DNA of 64,000 bases from Brachyspira sp. CAG:484 (lineage in GTDB: Bacteria; Cyanobacteriota; Vampirovibrionia; Gastranaerophilales; Gastranaerophilaceae): assembly GCA_000431315.1 (NCBI GenBank), contig HF989692.1, positions 1 to 64,000 of the forward strand, read 5' to 3'. Within the stretch, counting starts at the first letter, position 1, and every line of letters starts with the position of its first letter. Below are positions 1 through 8,078 of this stretch, piece by piece. Position numbers and translations under genes: made by a program. The notes under the pieces were generated by a model. That model was not told the DNA's origin, did not search any database, and worked only from the letters and a program-made list of their open reading frames with translations.

Positions 1-1
1 T

Positions 2-113
2 AAGAAAATATATTTGTTTTCGAGGCGATTGCGGGAGCAGAGCGGGAGCGTGGTCGTGAAAACATTTATAGCTTTTCTAACATGTTTTTCCTCTGCTTTT
101 TTATTATAACATA
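2..113. repeat. dispersed repeat A, copy 1
   Basis: This stretch matches 7750-7910 closely at both ends: a first block (AAGAAAA, ATATTTG, TTTTCGAGGCGAT, then a G-rich part with GAGCG) and a second block (TATAGCTTTTCTAACATG, then TTTTTCCTCTGC). The second copy has about 50 extra nt between the blocks. In copy 2 the ends of the first block are inverted repeats, so it can fold into a long hairpin. No protein-coding potential is seen. It is probably a small non-autonomous or REP-like intergenic element. Confidence 0.6.
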
Positions 114-135
114 TTTTTTAATAAATATGAATATA

Positions 136-164
136 TTGTCATAATATTTTATTTCCTCTATAAT
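136..164 (+). promoter_or_regulatory. promoter of glyA
   Basis: TTGTCA at 136-141, a 17-nt spacer, then a perfect TATAAT at 159-164. Transcription should begin near 171, about 20 nt before the glyA ATG, leaving room for the GAGGTG ribosome-binding site. Confidence 0.75.
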
Positions 165-190
165 TTTTTCAGGGAAAATGTGAGGTGATT

Positions 191-1429
191 ATGAATTTGG
201 AAAATATTAAAAAGACAGATCCTGTTGTTGCAGAACAGATTGAATTGGAATTAAAAAGACAGCAGGAAACTATAGAGCTTATTGCCAGCGAAAATATTAC
301 TTCAAAAGCTGTAATGGAAGCTGCAGGAAGTGTTTTAACAAATAAATATGCAGAAGGAAAGCCTCACAAAAGATTTTATAACGGCTGTGAACATGTAGAT
401 GTGATTGAAGAGATTGCACAGAAAAGAGCATGCGAACTTTTTGGCATGGATCATGCAAATGTTCAGCCGCACAGCGGAGCTCAGGCAAATATGGCTGTAT
501 TTATGTACTGCCTCAAACCGGGTGACAGAGTTCTTGGTATGGATTTATCAAACGGTGGCCACCTTTCTCATGGCTCACCGGTTAATTTCTCAGGCTTATA
601 TTTTGATGTAAAAAGCTACGGTGTAGATGAAAACGGGAATATTGACTACGATGATGTAAGGAAGATGGCTCACGAACATAAGCCTAAACTTATTATATGC
701 GGGGCAAGCAATTATTCTAAAATAATCGACTTTAAAAAGTTCAGAGAAATCGCAGACGAAGTCGGTGCATATCTTTTAGCAGATATAGCACACATAGCAG
801 GACTTGTTGTAGCCGGACTTCACCCGTCACCGGCACCTTACGCAGACTTTGTGACAACAACAACACATAAATCTTTGAGAGGTCCGCGTGGAGGAATTAC
901 AATGTGCAAAGAAGAACATGCAGCAGGGATAGATAAGGCAATTTTCCCTGGAATGCAGGGCGGTCCGCTGGAACATATTATAGCGGCAAAAGCTGTTGCT
1001 CTTCTGGAAGCTTCAAAACCGGAGTTCAAAGAATATGCAAAACAGATTATTAAAAATGCACAGGCTCTCGCGCAGGGTTTAATGGATGAAGGCATGGATA
1101 TTGTTGGCGGTATGACAGAAAACCACTTGATGACCCTTGATTTAAGAAAGACAGGTAAAACAGGCAAAGACATGGCTAATGTTCTGGAAAAAGTCGGTAT
1201 TACCGCGAACAAAAATACCGTTCCTAACGATCCGCAAAGTCCGTTTGTAACTTCCGGCATAAGGCTTGGTACGCCTGCCGTTACAACAAGAGGATTTAAA
1301 GAAGATGATATGGTTGAGGTGGCAAAAATTATTGCATCTGCAATTTATTCATCAGATAATGAATTGGGATTAAAAAATCTAAGAGAACGCTCTCTGAAAT
1401 TATGTAAAAAATACCCGTTATATCAATAA
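191..1429 (+). CDS. glyA: serine hydroxymethyltransferase
   Basis: Cytosolic PLP enzyme that converts serine and tetrahydrofolate to glycine and 5,10-methylene-THF, feeding one-carbon metabolism. The 412-aa protein is full length for the family. It shows the ELIASEN N-terminal motif (about 29-35), the HSGAQAN segment (about 94-100) and the PLP-lysine motif [11 protein letters not shown] with K227. I chose ATG 191 because a GAGGTG ribosome-binding site ends 3 nt before it; a GTG at 185 in the same frame overlaps that site. The next gene follows after 16 nt and is probably co-transcribed. The gcvTHP genes at 11.7-14.4 kb act on the same glycine/THF pool. Confidence 0.97.
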   Translation: MNLENIKKTDPVVAEQIELELKRQQETIELIASENITSKAVMEAAGSVLTNKYAEGKPHKRFYNGCEHVDVIEEIAQKRACELFGMDHANVQPHSGAQANMAVFMYCLKPGDRVLGMDLSNGGHLSHGSPVNFSGLYFDVKSYGVDENGNIDYDDVRKMAHEHKPKLIICGASNYSKIIDFKKFREIADEVGAYLLADIAHIAGLVVAGLHPSPAPYADFVTTTTHKSLRGPRGGITMCKEEHAAGIDKAIFPGMQGGPLEHIIAAKAVALLEASKPEFKEYAKQIIKNAQALAQGLMDEGMDIVGGMTENHLMTLDLRKTGKTGKDMANVLEKVGITANKNTVPNDPQSPFVTSGIRLGTPAVTTRGFKEDDMVEVAKIIASAIYSSDNELGLKNLRERSLKLCKKYPLYQ

Positions 1430-1445
1430 TAAAAGAGAATAAAAG

Positions 1446-2477
1446 ATGATTATAAAATTAACACATGCACATATTATAGGAACAATAATTGCTTATATAT
1501 TCGGGGTATTTCTTGTCCCCCTTGTAATAAATTTTTCTAAAAAAGAAGGGCTGGTAGATGTACCTAACGAAAGAAAAATTCATACAACGCCGATTTCCAG
1601 AATAGGCGGAGTGGCAATTTGGACAAGTACAATGCTGACATTTTTATGTCTGGTGTTTTTAAGCTACTATCCTTACGGAAGCCTTTTGTCCGGAATACTT
1701 CTTGGAAGTTCGTTAATGTTTCTATTAGGACTTGTGGATGATATTTATAATCTTGATGCGAAATTCAAATTATTTATCCAGATTTCAATAGCAACCCTTG
1801 TTTATCTGTTGGGTGTAAGAATTGACTCCATACCATTTATCGGTGATTTGGGACTTTTATCTTATCCGATAACAATTCTCTGGATAGTAGGTATAAGCAA
1901 TGCCTTGAACTTTATTGACGGTGTAGACGGTCTTGCAGGTTCGGTAACAACTGTTAACGCAATAACATTGGCTGTCATAGCGGTTGCTATGACACCGCCC
2001 AACCCTATTATTGCACTGGTTGGCTTTATCCTTGCAGGTTCTATGCTTGCATTTTTAACCTACAACTTTAACCCTGCAAAAATCTTTATGGGTGACAGCG
2101 GCGCGCTGTTTTCCGGTTTCTTGCTTGCGACAATCTCAATTACAGGAATTATGAAAGCTGCTACTTTTGCAATCCTGCTGCCGTTTGTAGTATTAGCCGT
2201 CCCTATTATGGACATAACATATTCTTCTTTGAGAAGAATTTCAAAGGGCAAATCTCCTTTTGTTGCTGATGCAGAACACATCCATCACAAACTTTTACAC
2301 GCCGGCTTTTCCCAGAAAAAAACCGTTGTAATTCTGACATCAGTAGCAATTATAGCCGGAGCACTGGCATCTTTGTTAATGGGTGAGAATACAATAAAGC
2401 ATTATTTTATATTTATACTGGCAACAGTAATTATCATGTTGTTACTAAACTTCATCAAGGTATTGACAAAAAAATAA
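1446..2477 (+). CDS. undecaprenyl-phosphate sugar-1-phosphate transferase (WecA/MraY family)
   Basis: Polytopic inner-membrane enzyme that moves a sugar-1-phosphate (probably GlcNAc-1-P) from a UDP-sugar to undecaprenyl phosphate, the first step of an O-antigen, teichoic-type or related polymer. The 343-aa protein has about 10 hydrophobic segments. Family motifs are visible: the Asp-rich GLVDDIYNLDAKFK (about 97-110), NALNFIDGVDGLAG (about 152-165), FMGDSGALFSGF (about 214-225) and a HIHHKLLH histidine motif (about 278-285). These fit WecA/TagO better than MraY. It lies 16 nt after glyA in the same direction. The exact sugar cannot be read from the sequence. Confidence 0.88.
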   Translation: MIIKLTHAHIIGTIIAYIFGVFLVPLVINFSKKEGLVDVPNERKIHTTPISRIGGVAIWTSTMLTFLCLVFLSYYPYGSLLSGILLGSSLMFLLGLVDDIYNLDAKFKLFIQISIATLVYLLGVRIDSIPFIGDLGLLSYPITILWIVGISNALNFIDGVDGLAGSVTTVNAITLAVIAVAMTPPNPIIALVGFILAGSMLAFLTYNFNPAKIFMGDSGALFSGFLLATISITGIMKAATFAILLPFVVLAVPIMDITYSSLRRISKGKSPFVADAEHIHHKLLHAGFSQKKTVVILTSVAIIAGALASLLMGENTIKHYFIFILATVIIMLLLNFIKVLTKK

Positions 2478-2491
2478 TATTGTGGTAATAT
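2463..2491 (+). promoter_or_regulatory. promoter inside the 3' end of the WecA-like gene
   Basis: TTGACA at 2463-2468, a 17-nt spacer, and TAATAT at 2486-2491. It overlaps the last codons of the upstream gene. A start near 2498 would give a 247-nt untranslated leader before the ATG at 2745. Confidence 0.6.
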
Positions 2492-2497
2492 GCAATG

Positions 2498-2744
2498 TGG
2501 ATTTGATTACTCAGTTTTAAGTAATGGTGAACGGGGCATCAAACAGGGAAATGGTCAGGGAGAAAAAGTCTTTATGCGGACTTAGAGCCGAAACCATAAT
2601 CCGGATGAACTGAAGTTATTTAAAATATTTAAGTGCAAATTCACTCATACATACTTCGATTGGAATTATTCACATAAATTCCAATGAGCAGGTAGTGTAT
2701 GGCAATATTATTTAAGGTATTAGTTAAGTAAAGGTTTATTAACT
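2498..2744 (+). ncRNA. structured leader RNA or small RNA of unknown class
   Basis: The stretch has no ORF but many nested inverted repeats. ATTACT pairs with AGTAAT (2508-2527). ATGGT pairs with ACCAT and encloses an inner AAGTC/GACTT hairpin (about 2551-2602). A perfect ATTGGAATT/AATTCCAAT hairpin lies at about 2659-2685, inside a CATACA/TGTATG outer stem. An AGTTAA/TTAACT hairpin holds the AAAGG ribosome-binding site of the next gene in its loop. The organisation suggests a cis-regulatory leader of the gene at 2745 or a stand-alone RNA. I compared it by eye with the FMN, cobalamin, TPP, glycine, ydaO and SRP consensus patterns, and none fits fully. Confidence 0.5.
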
Positions 2745-3272
2745 ATGAAAACACATGCTATTCATTCAAACGAAAACACATTTCCAACAATTATGAAAGC
2801 TTCAGCAGTAGGCGGACTTACCGGTTATGCAGCAAAGTATATGCTTCCTTTGACTTCAGATGAAATGGATGATGAGTTCAAAGGCGCAATTGACCTTATA
2901 AAAGAACACTCAAAGAAGGCAAAGGCAAAATCTATTGCAGCTTTGAGAAAAATTCCTGATAAAACACCGGCTCAAGATACTTTCATAAAAATGATTGACG
3001 TTGAGAATGAAGCTGGGGTTTCAAAAATCGGCAGAGCATTTAAGATGAAGAAGGTTTTTGAAGAAGCAAAACTTTCAGATGCCGATAAAATACAGTTGAG
3101 AAGTATAATCACAAATGTGAATGAAAAAGCCGGTGATATGTTCAGACGTTGTGCAAGTGCTTATGAAGGCGCAGTGAAAAAGACCCGTCATACCGGAGCA
3201 TTTGTAGCTGCCGGTGTTGCAGCAGGCTTCCTGGTTGGATTAGCGCATAACATTCTGAAAACCGACGCATAA
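2745..3272 (+). CDS. hypothetical protein with C-terminal hydrophobic segment
   Basis: A 175-aa protein I do not recognise. Residues about 18-34 form a glycine/alanine-rich weakly hydrophobic stretch. The middle is lysine-rich and helical. Residues about 150-170 (AGVAAGFLVGLAHNIL) could be a membrane or membrane-associated helix. The start is ATG 2745, with AAAGG upstream partly held in the loop of an AGTTAA/TTAACT hairpin. It is transcribed alone from the promoter at 2463-2491 and ends at a clear terminator. Clean codon use supports a real gene, but no function can be assigned. Confidence 0.75.
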   Translation: MKTHAIHSNENTFPTIMKASAVGGLTGYAAKYMLPLTSDEMDDEFKGAIDLIKEHSKKAKAKSIAALRKIPDKTPAQDTFIKMIDVENEAGVSKIGRAFKMKKVFEEAKLSDADKIQLRSIITNVNEKAGDMFRRCASAYEGAVKKTRHTGAFVAAGVAAGFLVGLAHNILKTDA

Positions 3273-3326
3273 AAAGTTTCAATTAATGTCTAAATGGAAA
3301 TAAGCATCATATTATTTTCCATATTT

Positions 3327-3367
3327 AAGAGTATTCCACCCCCCACCAAGGAATGCTCTTTATTTTT
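3327..3367 (+). terminator. rho-independent terminator
   Basis: AAGAGTATTCC (3327-3337) pairs with GGAATGCTCTT (3350-3360) through one G-T wobble, with a 12-nt loop, followed by TATTTTTT. It ends the transcript of the gene at 2745. Confidence 0.9.
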
Positions 3368-3394
3368 TGAACTTACACCCCGCCTTAGCAGACT

Positions 3395-3463
3395 GTGCGC
3401 AGCTGCGCTGGCTAATACACCACTCAAAAATCCCGCTCACGTTCCTTATAGCGGAAATTTTTC
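3395..3463. repeat. dispersed repeat B, copy 1
   Basis: About 70 nt nearly identical to 7989-8057, sharing GTGCGCAGC, CTAATACACCACTC and CGCTCACGTTCCTTAT. The last 35 nt can form a CCGC/GCGG hairpin followed by a T-run, so the repeat carries a terminator-like end. It lies just past the 3' end of tyrA. Confidence 0.65.
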
Positions 3464-3469
3464 GGACAA

Positions 3470-4222
3470 TTAAAACATTTTTGCACGACCGGTCTTAATC
3501 CCGGCAATAATTTCCGGATAATTGCCCGAGGTTAATTCACCCATAGCCTTATATAATTTCAAAATGGAATTCTCAATATTTTCACTGTTCATAGACACCA
3601 TATCACACGCCATCTCCTCATTAGAAAGAGCAAGCCGCGTCATATCACGGAACCCGCTTGAGGCAATCTCAATCGCAAGAGGGTTTTCACTCGCTGCCAG
3701 AAACAGTGCCTGCGCAAGCAGCATTGGCATATGAGAAATCATTGCAGCCGCCTCATCGTGTTTTTCAGGAGTTGTTATAACAGGTATAGCACCAAGTTCT
3801 TTTATTATCTCAACAAGTTCGATGCTATTGCCAAAACAAGGCGTTATAACCCATTTTGCACCCTTAAAAAGCCCCTCAAAAGAATTTTCAAACCCTTTAT
3901 GCTCGGTACCTGCCATAGGATGTGACGGCACAAAACGGTACGGACGCGGCTTTTTACAGACAAAACTCTTTAGACTGCATACATCTGTAACAATAGTTTC
4001 AGGACCTAAATAATTCTCAAGCTCATCAAGAACCTCAAGCGTTTTATTCATTGCAGTGCAAACAAAAACAATCCCGCATTCCTTCAACATGCCATATTCT
4101 TTAAAAATATTTTCTCCGCTCTGGGATTTTGAAACAGCAACAACATCATACCCCATCGTTTTCAAATCTTTAAAAATAGAACCGCCGATTAGTCCAAGCC
4201 CGATAACTCCAACTTTTACCAT
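3470..4222 (-). CDS. tyrA: prephenate/arogenate dehydrogenase
   Basis: Cytosolic NAD(P)-dependent enzyme of tyrosine synthesis that oxidatively decarboxylates prephenate or arogenate. The 250-aa protein starts with a Rossmann fold, VGVIGLGLIGGS (residues 4-15). It then has the FVCTAMN segment (about 53-59), VTDVCSLK (about 79-86) and the substrate-site motif SHPMAGTEHKG (about 100-110). It is a short form with no chorismate mutase or ACT domain. It is the last gene of rfbA-proB-proA-tyrA, 14 nt after proA. Which substrate and cofactor it prefers cannot be told from the sequence. Confidence 0.9.
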   Translation of the reverse strand: MVKVGVIGLGLIGGSIFKDLKTMGYDVVAVSKSQSGENIFKEYGMLKECGIVFVCTAMNKTLEVLDELENYLGPETIVTDVCSLKSFVCKKPRPYRFVPSHPMAGTEHKGFENSFEGLFKGAKWVITPCFGNSIELVEIIKELGAIPVITTPEKHDEAAAMISHMPMLLAQALFLAASENPLAIEIASSGFRDMTRLALSNEEMACDMVSMNSENIENSILKLYKAMGELTSGNYPEIIAGIKTGRAKMF

Positions 4223-4236
4223 ACATTTCTCCTGTG

Positions 4237-5487
4237 CTATATCAAATCTTTATGGTGAAACTGTCTTGTACCGTCAGCGTAATCTCTTACAATCTGCCCG
4301 TTCCCGACAAGCTTATACTTGTAAATAGTAAGCCCTTCAAGCCCTACCGGTCCTCTTGCGTGGGTTTTGTTTGTCGAAATTCCAACCTCCGCGCCAAAAC
4401 CATATCTAAAGCCGTCTGCAAACCTTGTTGACGCATTCCAGTAAACACCGGCAGAATCGACCTTATTCATAAATTTTTCAGCATTCTCTTTGTTTTCAGT
4501 AATTATGCAGTCTGTATGCCCTGAGCCGTATGTGTTTATATGTTCAATAGCTTCATCAAGATTTTTTACGGTTTTAAATGCAAGGATTTTATCGCCGTAT
4601 TCAAAAGCCCAGCTCTCAGGATTTTCAATAAGCTTAATCTCGGATAGCTGCAAAGATGCCAGAAGTTCATCCTTGTAAGGGAATTTCTCATGGATTAAGA
4701 GAGTTTCTACCGCGTTGCAGGCGCTGGGGTACTGGGTTTTTGCATCGGTAATTACCTTTTCTGCCATTTTTAAATCTGCACTTTCATCTGTAAAAATATG
4801 GCAGATACCGTCTGCATGCCCCAGAACAGGAATTTTTGTGTTTTCTTTTATAAACTTCACAAGCTTATTTCCGCCGCGCGGTATAATCAGGTTAATATAT
4901 TTATCACACTTTAGCATTTCCGCAACATCTTCACGTGAAAAAACCTGCTGCAAAACATTTTTAGGAAACTCTTCGATTTTTTCGAGAGTAGAATTAATAA
5001 TCTCAAGAATTTTTTTATTTGTATTAATTGATTCTTTACCGCCCTTGAGTATTACCGAATTAGAAGATTTTATTGCAAGAGATGAAATCTGCGCAATAAC
5101 ATCCGGTCTTGCTTCAAAAATTATCCCCAGAACACCTATAGGACAAGATACTTTATAGAGCGTTAACCCCTCGTCAAGTTCCCGAACAAAAAGTTTTTTA
5201 TTCACAGGATCCGGCAAAGATGCAATATCTCTGATACCTTTTATCATATCGCGCATCTTGTTATCATCAAGTTTCAAACGGTTAAAAGTAGATTTTGTAA
5301 TTTCACCGGCATCAACCAGCTTTTCAGCTTCAGCCAAATCCGCCTTATTAGCATTAAAAATATCCTCCTTAGCCCTTTCCAGAGCATCAGCCATTTTTAA
5401 AAGCGCCTTGTTTTTTATATCTTCAGACAAATCCGCAGCTTTCAGCGAAGCTTCTTTTGCAGATTTAGCAATATTTACAAAATCCAT
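4237..5487 (-). CDS. proA: gamma-glutamyl phosphate reductase
   Basis: Second step of proline synthesis: NADPH-dependent reduction of gamma-glutamyl phosphate to glutamate semialdehyde in the cytosol. The 416-aa protein has the usual length of the aldehyde-dehydrogenase-type ProA. The catalytic cysteine lies in YPSACNAVETL (C257). Other family motifs are the CPIGVLGIIFEARPDV segment (115-130), the KGGKE motif (148-152) and IIPRGGNKLV (201-210). It lies 9 nt after proB, so the two consecutive enzymes are translated from one mRNA. Confidence 0.97.
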   Translation of the reverse strand: MDFVNIAKSAKEASLKAADLSEDIKNKALLKMADALERAKEDIFNANKADLAEAEKLVDAGEITKSTFNRLKLDDNKMRDMIKGIRDIASLPDPVNKKLFVRELDEGLTLYKVSCPIGVLGIIFEARPDVIAQISSLAIKSSNSVILKGGKESINTNKKILEIINSTLEKIEEFPKNVLQQVFSREDVAEMLKCDKYINLIIPRGGNKLVKFIKENTKIPVLGHADGICHIFTDESADLKMAEKVITDAKTQYPSACNAVETLLIHEKFPYKDELLASLQLSEIKLIENPESWAFEYGDKILAFKTVKNLDEAIEHINTYGSGHTDCIITENKENAEKFMNKVDSAGVYWNASTRFADGFRYGFGAEVGISTNKTHARGPVGLEGLTIYKYKLVGNGQIVRDYADGTRQFHHKDLI

Positions 5488-5496
5488 AATCTCTCC

Positions 5497-6639
5497 TTAA
5501 AGAATAGTTATATTATCGCGGGTTACAATAGCATCATAGTTTTTGAAGTTCAATATCTTTATAATGTCATCAGAATGACATCCCATAACCTTTTTACACG
5601 CTTCTGAATCGTAATTCACAATTCCGCGCGCAAATTCACAATCATTTTCATCAACAATTGAAACAACATCACCTTTGCTGAATGTATTAATTACATCAAC
5701 AACCCCGATCGGCAGCAGACTTTTTGCTTTTTCAACAAGAGCTTTTTTTGCGCCGTTGTTAACCACTACTTTGCCTATAATATTTGTAGCATAGCCAATC
5801 CAGCGCTTTTTATCCGACAAGCCTTCTGTCTGAGGGAGGAACATTGTTCCTATATCTTCACCATTAAATATCTTTTTAATAACAAAAGGTATTTTACCGT
5901 TAGCAATCAAAACCTTTCCGCCAAAGCGTGTTACAAGACGTGCTGCCTTAAGTTTTGTCCGCATTCCGCCGCGACCGCCATCTGAAGCGTCAGAGCCCAG
6001 CGCACAAATTTCATCAGTAACTTCATCAACTTCTCTGATAATTTTTGCATCAGGATTCTCTTTAGGGTTTGCATCATACAGCCCGTCAACATCGGATAGA
6101 ATTATAAGCAAATCAGCATCAAGTTCGCTTGCAACAAGCGCAGAAAGTTTGTCGTTATCCGTAAAACAAACCTGCATATGTGCAGCCGATGGAGAAACTT
6201 CAATAGTAGAAACTGTATCATTCTGGTTTATGATAGGAATAGCGCCAAGTTCAAGAAGTTTATTCAGAGTTGTTCTCAAGCTCAAATATCTTGTACGTAT
6301 TCCAAAGTCATCTTCTGTCAAAAGTATCTGTGCCGCTACAAGGTTGTATGTATCAAATCCGCTTTCGTATATTGACATAAGCTTGCCCTGTCCGATTGCG
6401 GCACAAGCCTGTTTAAGGGCAGTACCTTCTGTACCTTCAAGCCTCAATCGCTTTCTTCCAAGCCCCACTGCACCTGAGGTCACTACAATAACCTCTTTCC
6501 CTGACTTTACAAGACGTGAAATATCTTCTATAAACGAAAATATTCTCGGCAGCGATACAGTTCCGTCATCACCTCTGAGAATATTTGTTCCAAACTTTAT
6601 AACAATACGTTTTGCATCAATAAATTTTTCTCTGTCCAT
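5497..6639 (-). CDS. proB: glutamate 5-kinase
   Basis: First step of proline synthesis: ATP-dependent phosphorylation of the glutamate gamma-carboxylate. The 380-aa protein has an N-terminal amino-acid-kinase domain (about 1-255) with IVIKFGTNIL, VVTSGAVGLGR and INQNDTVS motifs, then a C-terminal PUA domain (about 275-365). I chose ATG 6639 over an in-frame TTG 18 nt upstream, because the kinase fold starts right after it. A perfect TATAAT lies 6 nt before this ATG with no Shine-Dalgarno sequence, so an internal leaderless transcript may supplement the operon mRNA from rfbA. Confidence 0.95.
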   Translation of the reverse strand: MDREKFIDAKRIVIKFGTNILRGDDGTVSLPRIFSFIEDISRLVKSGKEVIVVTSGAVGLGRKRLRLEGTEGTALKQACAAIGQGKLMSIYESGFDTYNLVAAQILLTEDDFGIRTRYLSLRTTLNKLLELGAIPIINQNDTVSTIEVSPSAAHMQVCFTDNDKLSALVASELDADLLIILSDVDGLYDANPKENPDAKIIREVDEVTDEICALGSDASDGGRGGMRTKLKAARLVTRFGGKVLIANGKIPFVIKKIFNGEDIGTMFLPQTEGLSDKKRWIGYATNIIGKVVVNNGAKKALVEKAKSLLPIGVVDVINTFSKGDVVSIVDENDCEFARGIVNYDSEACKKVMGCHSDDIIKILNFKNYDAIVTRDNITIL

Positions 6640-6672
6640 ATGAAAATTATAACGCAAAAACTAAAAATCTAT

Positions 6673-7548
6673 CTATTTATTTAAAATTTTAAGAACATAA
6701 TCGTAATAATCATTATTTTTATATTTTGAAACATGTTGAATTAACGCATTTTTATCAACAAATCCCATTCTATATGCAACTTCTTCCAAACACGCTATTT
6801 TAATACCCTGATTTTCCTCAATTGTATTAACATACTGCGATGCCTGAAGCAGCGATTTCGGGGTTCCTGTATCAAGCCATGCAAAACCCCGTCCAAGAAT
6901 TTCCACATTTAGATTTCCCTGTGCAAGATAAATATTATTCAAATCTGTTATTTCAAGCTCACCTCTTGCCGAAGGCTTCAGGGATTTTGCATACTCTACA
7001 ACATTTTTATCATAAAAATAAAGTCCTGTTACTGCATAATTAGACTTTGGCTGAAGCGGTTTTTCCTCAATAGAAACAGCTATTTTACTTTCATTAAATT
7101 CAACAACGCCAAATCTTTGCGGATCTTTAACCTGATATGCAAAAATTGAAGCACCGCCTCTTTCGGCAGTATTTTTTACAACCCTTTTGAGGCAGCCGGA
7201 AAACCCGGGACCATAAAAAATATTGTCCCCGAGAACAAGTGCAGCGTCATCGCCGTTAATAAAATCTTCCCCGAGAATAAAAGCCTGAGCCAGTCCTTCA
7301 GGACGCTCCTGTATTTTGTATGAAAAATTTACCCCAAACTGCCCGCCGGTACCAAGAAGCCGTTCAAAATCAGACAAATCTTCAGGTGTAGAAATAATAA
7401 GAATATCCCTTATTCCAGCCAGCATCAATACTGAAATCGGGTGATAAATCATAGGCTTATCATAAACCGGCAAAAGCTGTTTGGATACAGCAATCGTTCC
7501 GGGATGAAGTCTTGAACCTGTTCCGCCGGCTAATATTATACCTTTCAT
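6673..7548 (-). CDS. rfbA: glucose-1-phosphate thymidylyltransferase
   Basis: Makes dTDP-glucose from dTTP and glucose-1-phosphate, the entry to dTDP-sugars such as dTDP-rhamnose. The 291-aa protein has the nucleotide-binding signature [16 protein letters not shown] (1-16), the lysine-bearing [16 protein letters not shown] (about 22-37), [10 protein letters not shown] (about 108-117) and the C-terminal region typical of RmlA. A GAGAAG ribosome-binding site precedes the ATG. It is the first gene of an operon with proB, proA and tyrA, an unusual joining of a cell-envelope precursor gene with amino-acid genes. No rfbB, rfbC or rfbD is present in the window. Confidence 0.95.
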   Translation of the reverse strand: MKGIILAGGTGSRLHPGTIAVSKQLLPVYDKPMIYHPISVLMLAGIRDILIISTPEDLSDFERLLGTGGQFGVNFSYKIQERPEGLAQAFILGEDFINGDDAALVLGDNIFYGPGFSGCLKRVVKNTAERGGASIFAYQVKDPQRFGVVEFNESKIAVSIEEKPLQPKSNYAVTGLYFYDKNVVEYAKSLKPSARGELEITDLNNIYLAQGNLNVEILGRGFAWLDTGTPKSLLQASQYVNTIEENQGIKIACLEEVAYRMGFVDKNALIQHVSKYKNNDYYDYVLKILNK

Positions 7549-7586
7549 CTTCTCTATACCCTCATTATCTGCACTTAATGTATTTT

Positions 7587-7615
7587 ATTATAACAACTTA
7601 TTGAAATAATTTCAA
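7587..7615 (-). promoter_or_regulatory. promoter of the rfbA-proB-proA-tyrA operon
   Basis: On the minus strand, TTGAAA (7610-7615), 17 nt, then a perfect TATAAT (7587-7592), about 40 nt before the rfbA ATG. A palindrome TTGAAAT-A-ATTTCAA at 7601-7615 overlaps the -35 and may be an operator shared with the plus-strand small ORF. Confidence 0.7.
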
Positions 7616-7653
7616 ATAAGTGATAAATTTTAAAAAGGAAGGAGAATTATAAA

Positions 7654-7779
7654 ATGCAAAATGCAGTAATAGCTTTAAAACTTAGGGGGTTTTCCATAAT
7701 TCATTCTCCTTTGTTAGTTATTTCACTGCTTTTATTACTTTACTTTATTAAGAAAACATATTTGTTTTCGAGGCGATAG
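7654..7779 (+). CDS. small hydrophobic ORF (41 aa), related to the peptide at 27401
   Basis: A short ORF behind a strong AAGGAAGGAG ribosome-binding site. The peptide begins MQNAVIALKLRGFSII and continues with a hydrophobic stretch rich in Leu and Ile. Its first codons align with the peptide at 27401 (MKNSIIASKSLRGGGLR), including a G-run at the same place. The reverse strand also has a ribosome-binding site and ATG (AAAGGAGAATGAATTATG, about 7696-7713), so the locus is partly symmetrical. The end of the ORF runs into dispersed repeat A. Function unknown; leader peptide or toxin-like peptide are possibilities. The 7549-8078 interval otherwise holds only repeats and promoters. Confidence 0.4.
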   Translation: MQNAVIALKLRGFSIIHSPLLVISLLLLLYFIKKTYLFSRR

Positions 7780-7910
7780 CGGTAGCAGGGCGAGAGCGTG
7801 ACCGAGAAAATAAATATATTTTCTTTAAATTGTTCTGCAGTTCTGGCTTCTCGCTATCGTTATAGCTTTTCTAACATGTTTTTCCTCTGCTTCTTTATTA
7901 TAATCTATTT
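7750..7910. repeat. dispersed repeat A, copy 2
   Basis: Second copy of the element at 2-113, with an extra segment at about 7815-7860. Imperfect 20-nt inverted ends (AAGAAAACATATTTG...TTTTC against GAAAATAAATATATTTTCTT) allow a long hairpin around a G-rich core with GAGAGCGTG. Confidence 0.6.
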
Positions 7911-7988
7911 TTATATATTTATCAACCAATTCTGACAAAGCATGGTCAAAAGCAGACCTCCGCTGCTTACGCTCCGCCTTCGTGCGTC

Positions 7989-8057
7989 GTGCGCAGCTTC
8001 GCTGTCTAATACACCACTCTAAATTCCGCTCACGTTCCTTATCGCGGAATTTTTTCA
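7989..8057. repeat. dispersed repeat B, copy 2
   Basis: Near-identical to 3395-3463. The 3' half forms AATTCCGC/GCGGAATT with a 14-nt loop followed by a T-run, a terminator-like hairpin placed directly upstream of the uvrC -10 box. Confidence 0.65.
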
Positions 8058-8061
8058 GACA

Positions 8062-8070
8062 TGCTATAAT
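8062..8070 (+). promoter_or_regulatory. extended -10 promoter of uvrC
   Basis: TGCTATAAT at 8062-8070 is an extended -10 element. There is no recognisable -35. The uvrC ATG begins 8 nt after the box and has no Shine-Dalgarno sequence, so the mRNA is probably leaderless. Confidence 0.55.
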
Positions 8071-8078
8071 TAAAATAT

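Noticed and set aside
838..1260. 140-aa minus-strand frame inside glyA
   Set aside because: Antisense shadow of a conserved enzyme gene.
2498..2744. FMN riboswitch upstream of the gene at 2745
   Set aside because: Only scattered blocks of the consensus are present; the conserved GAAATTCCC and GGTGATAGTCC parts are missing and the downstream gene is not a flavin gene.
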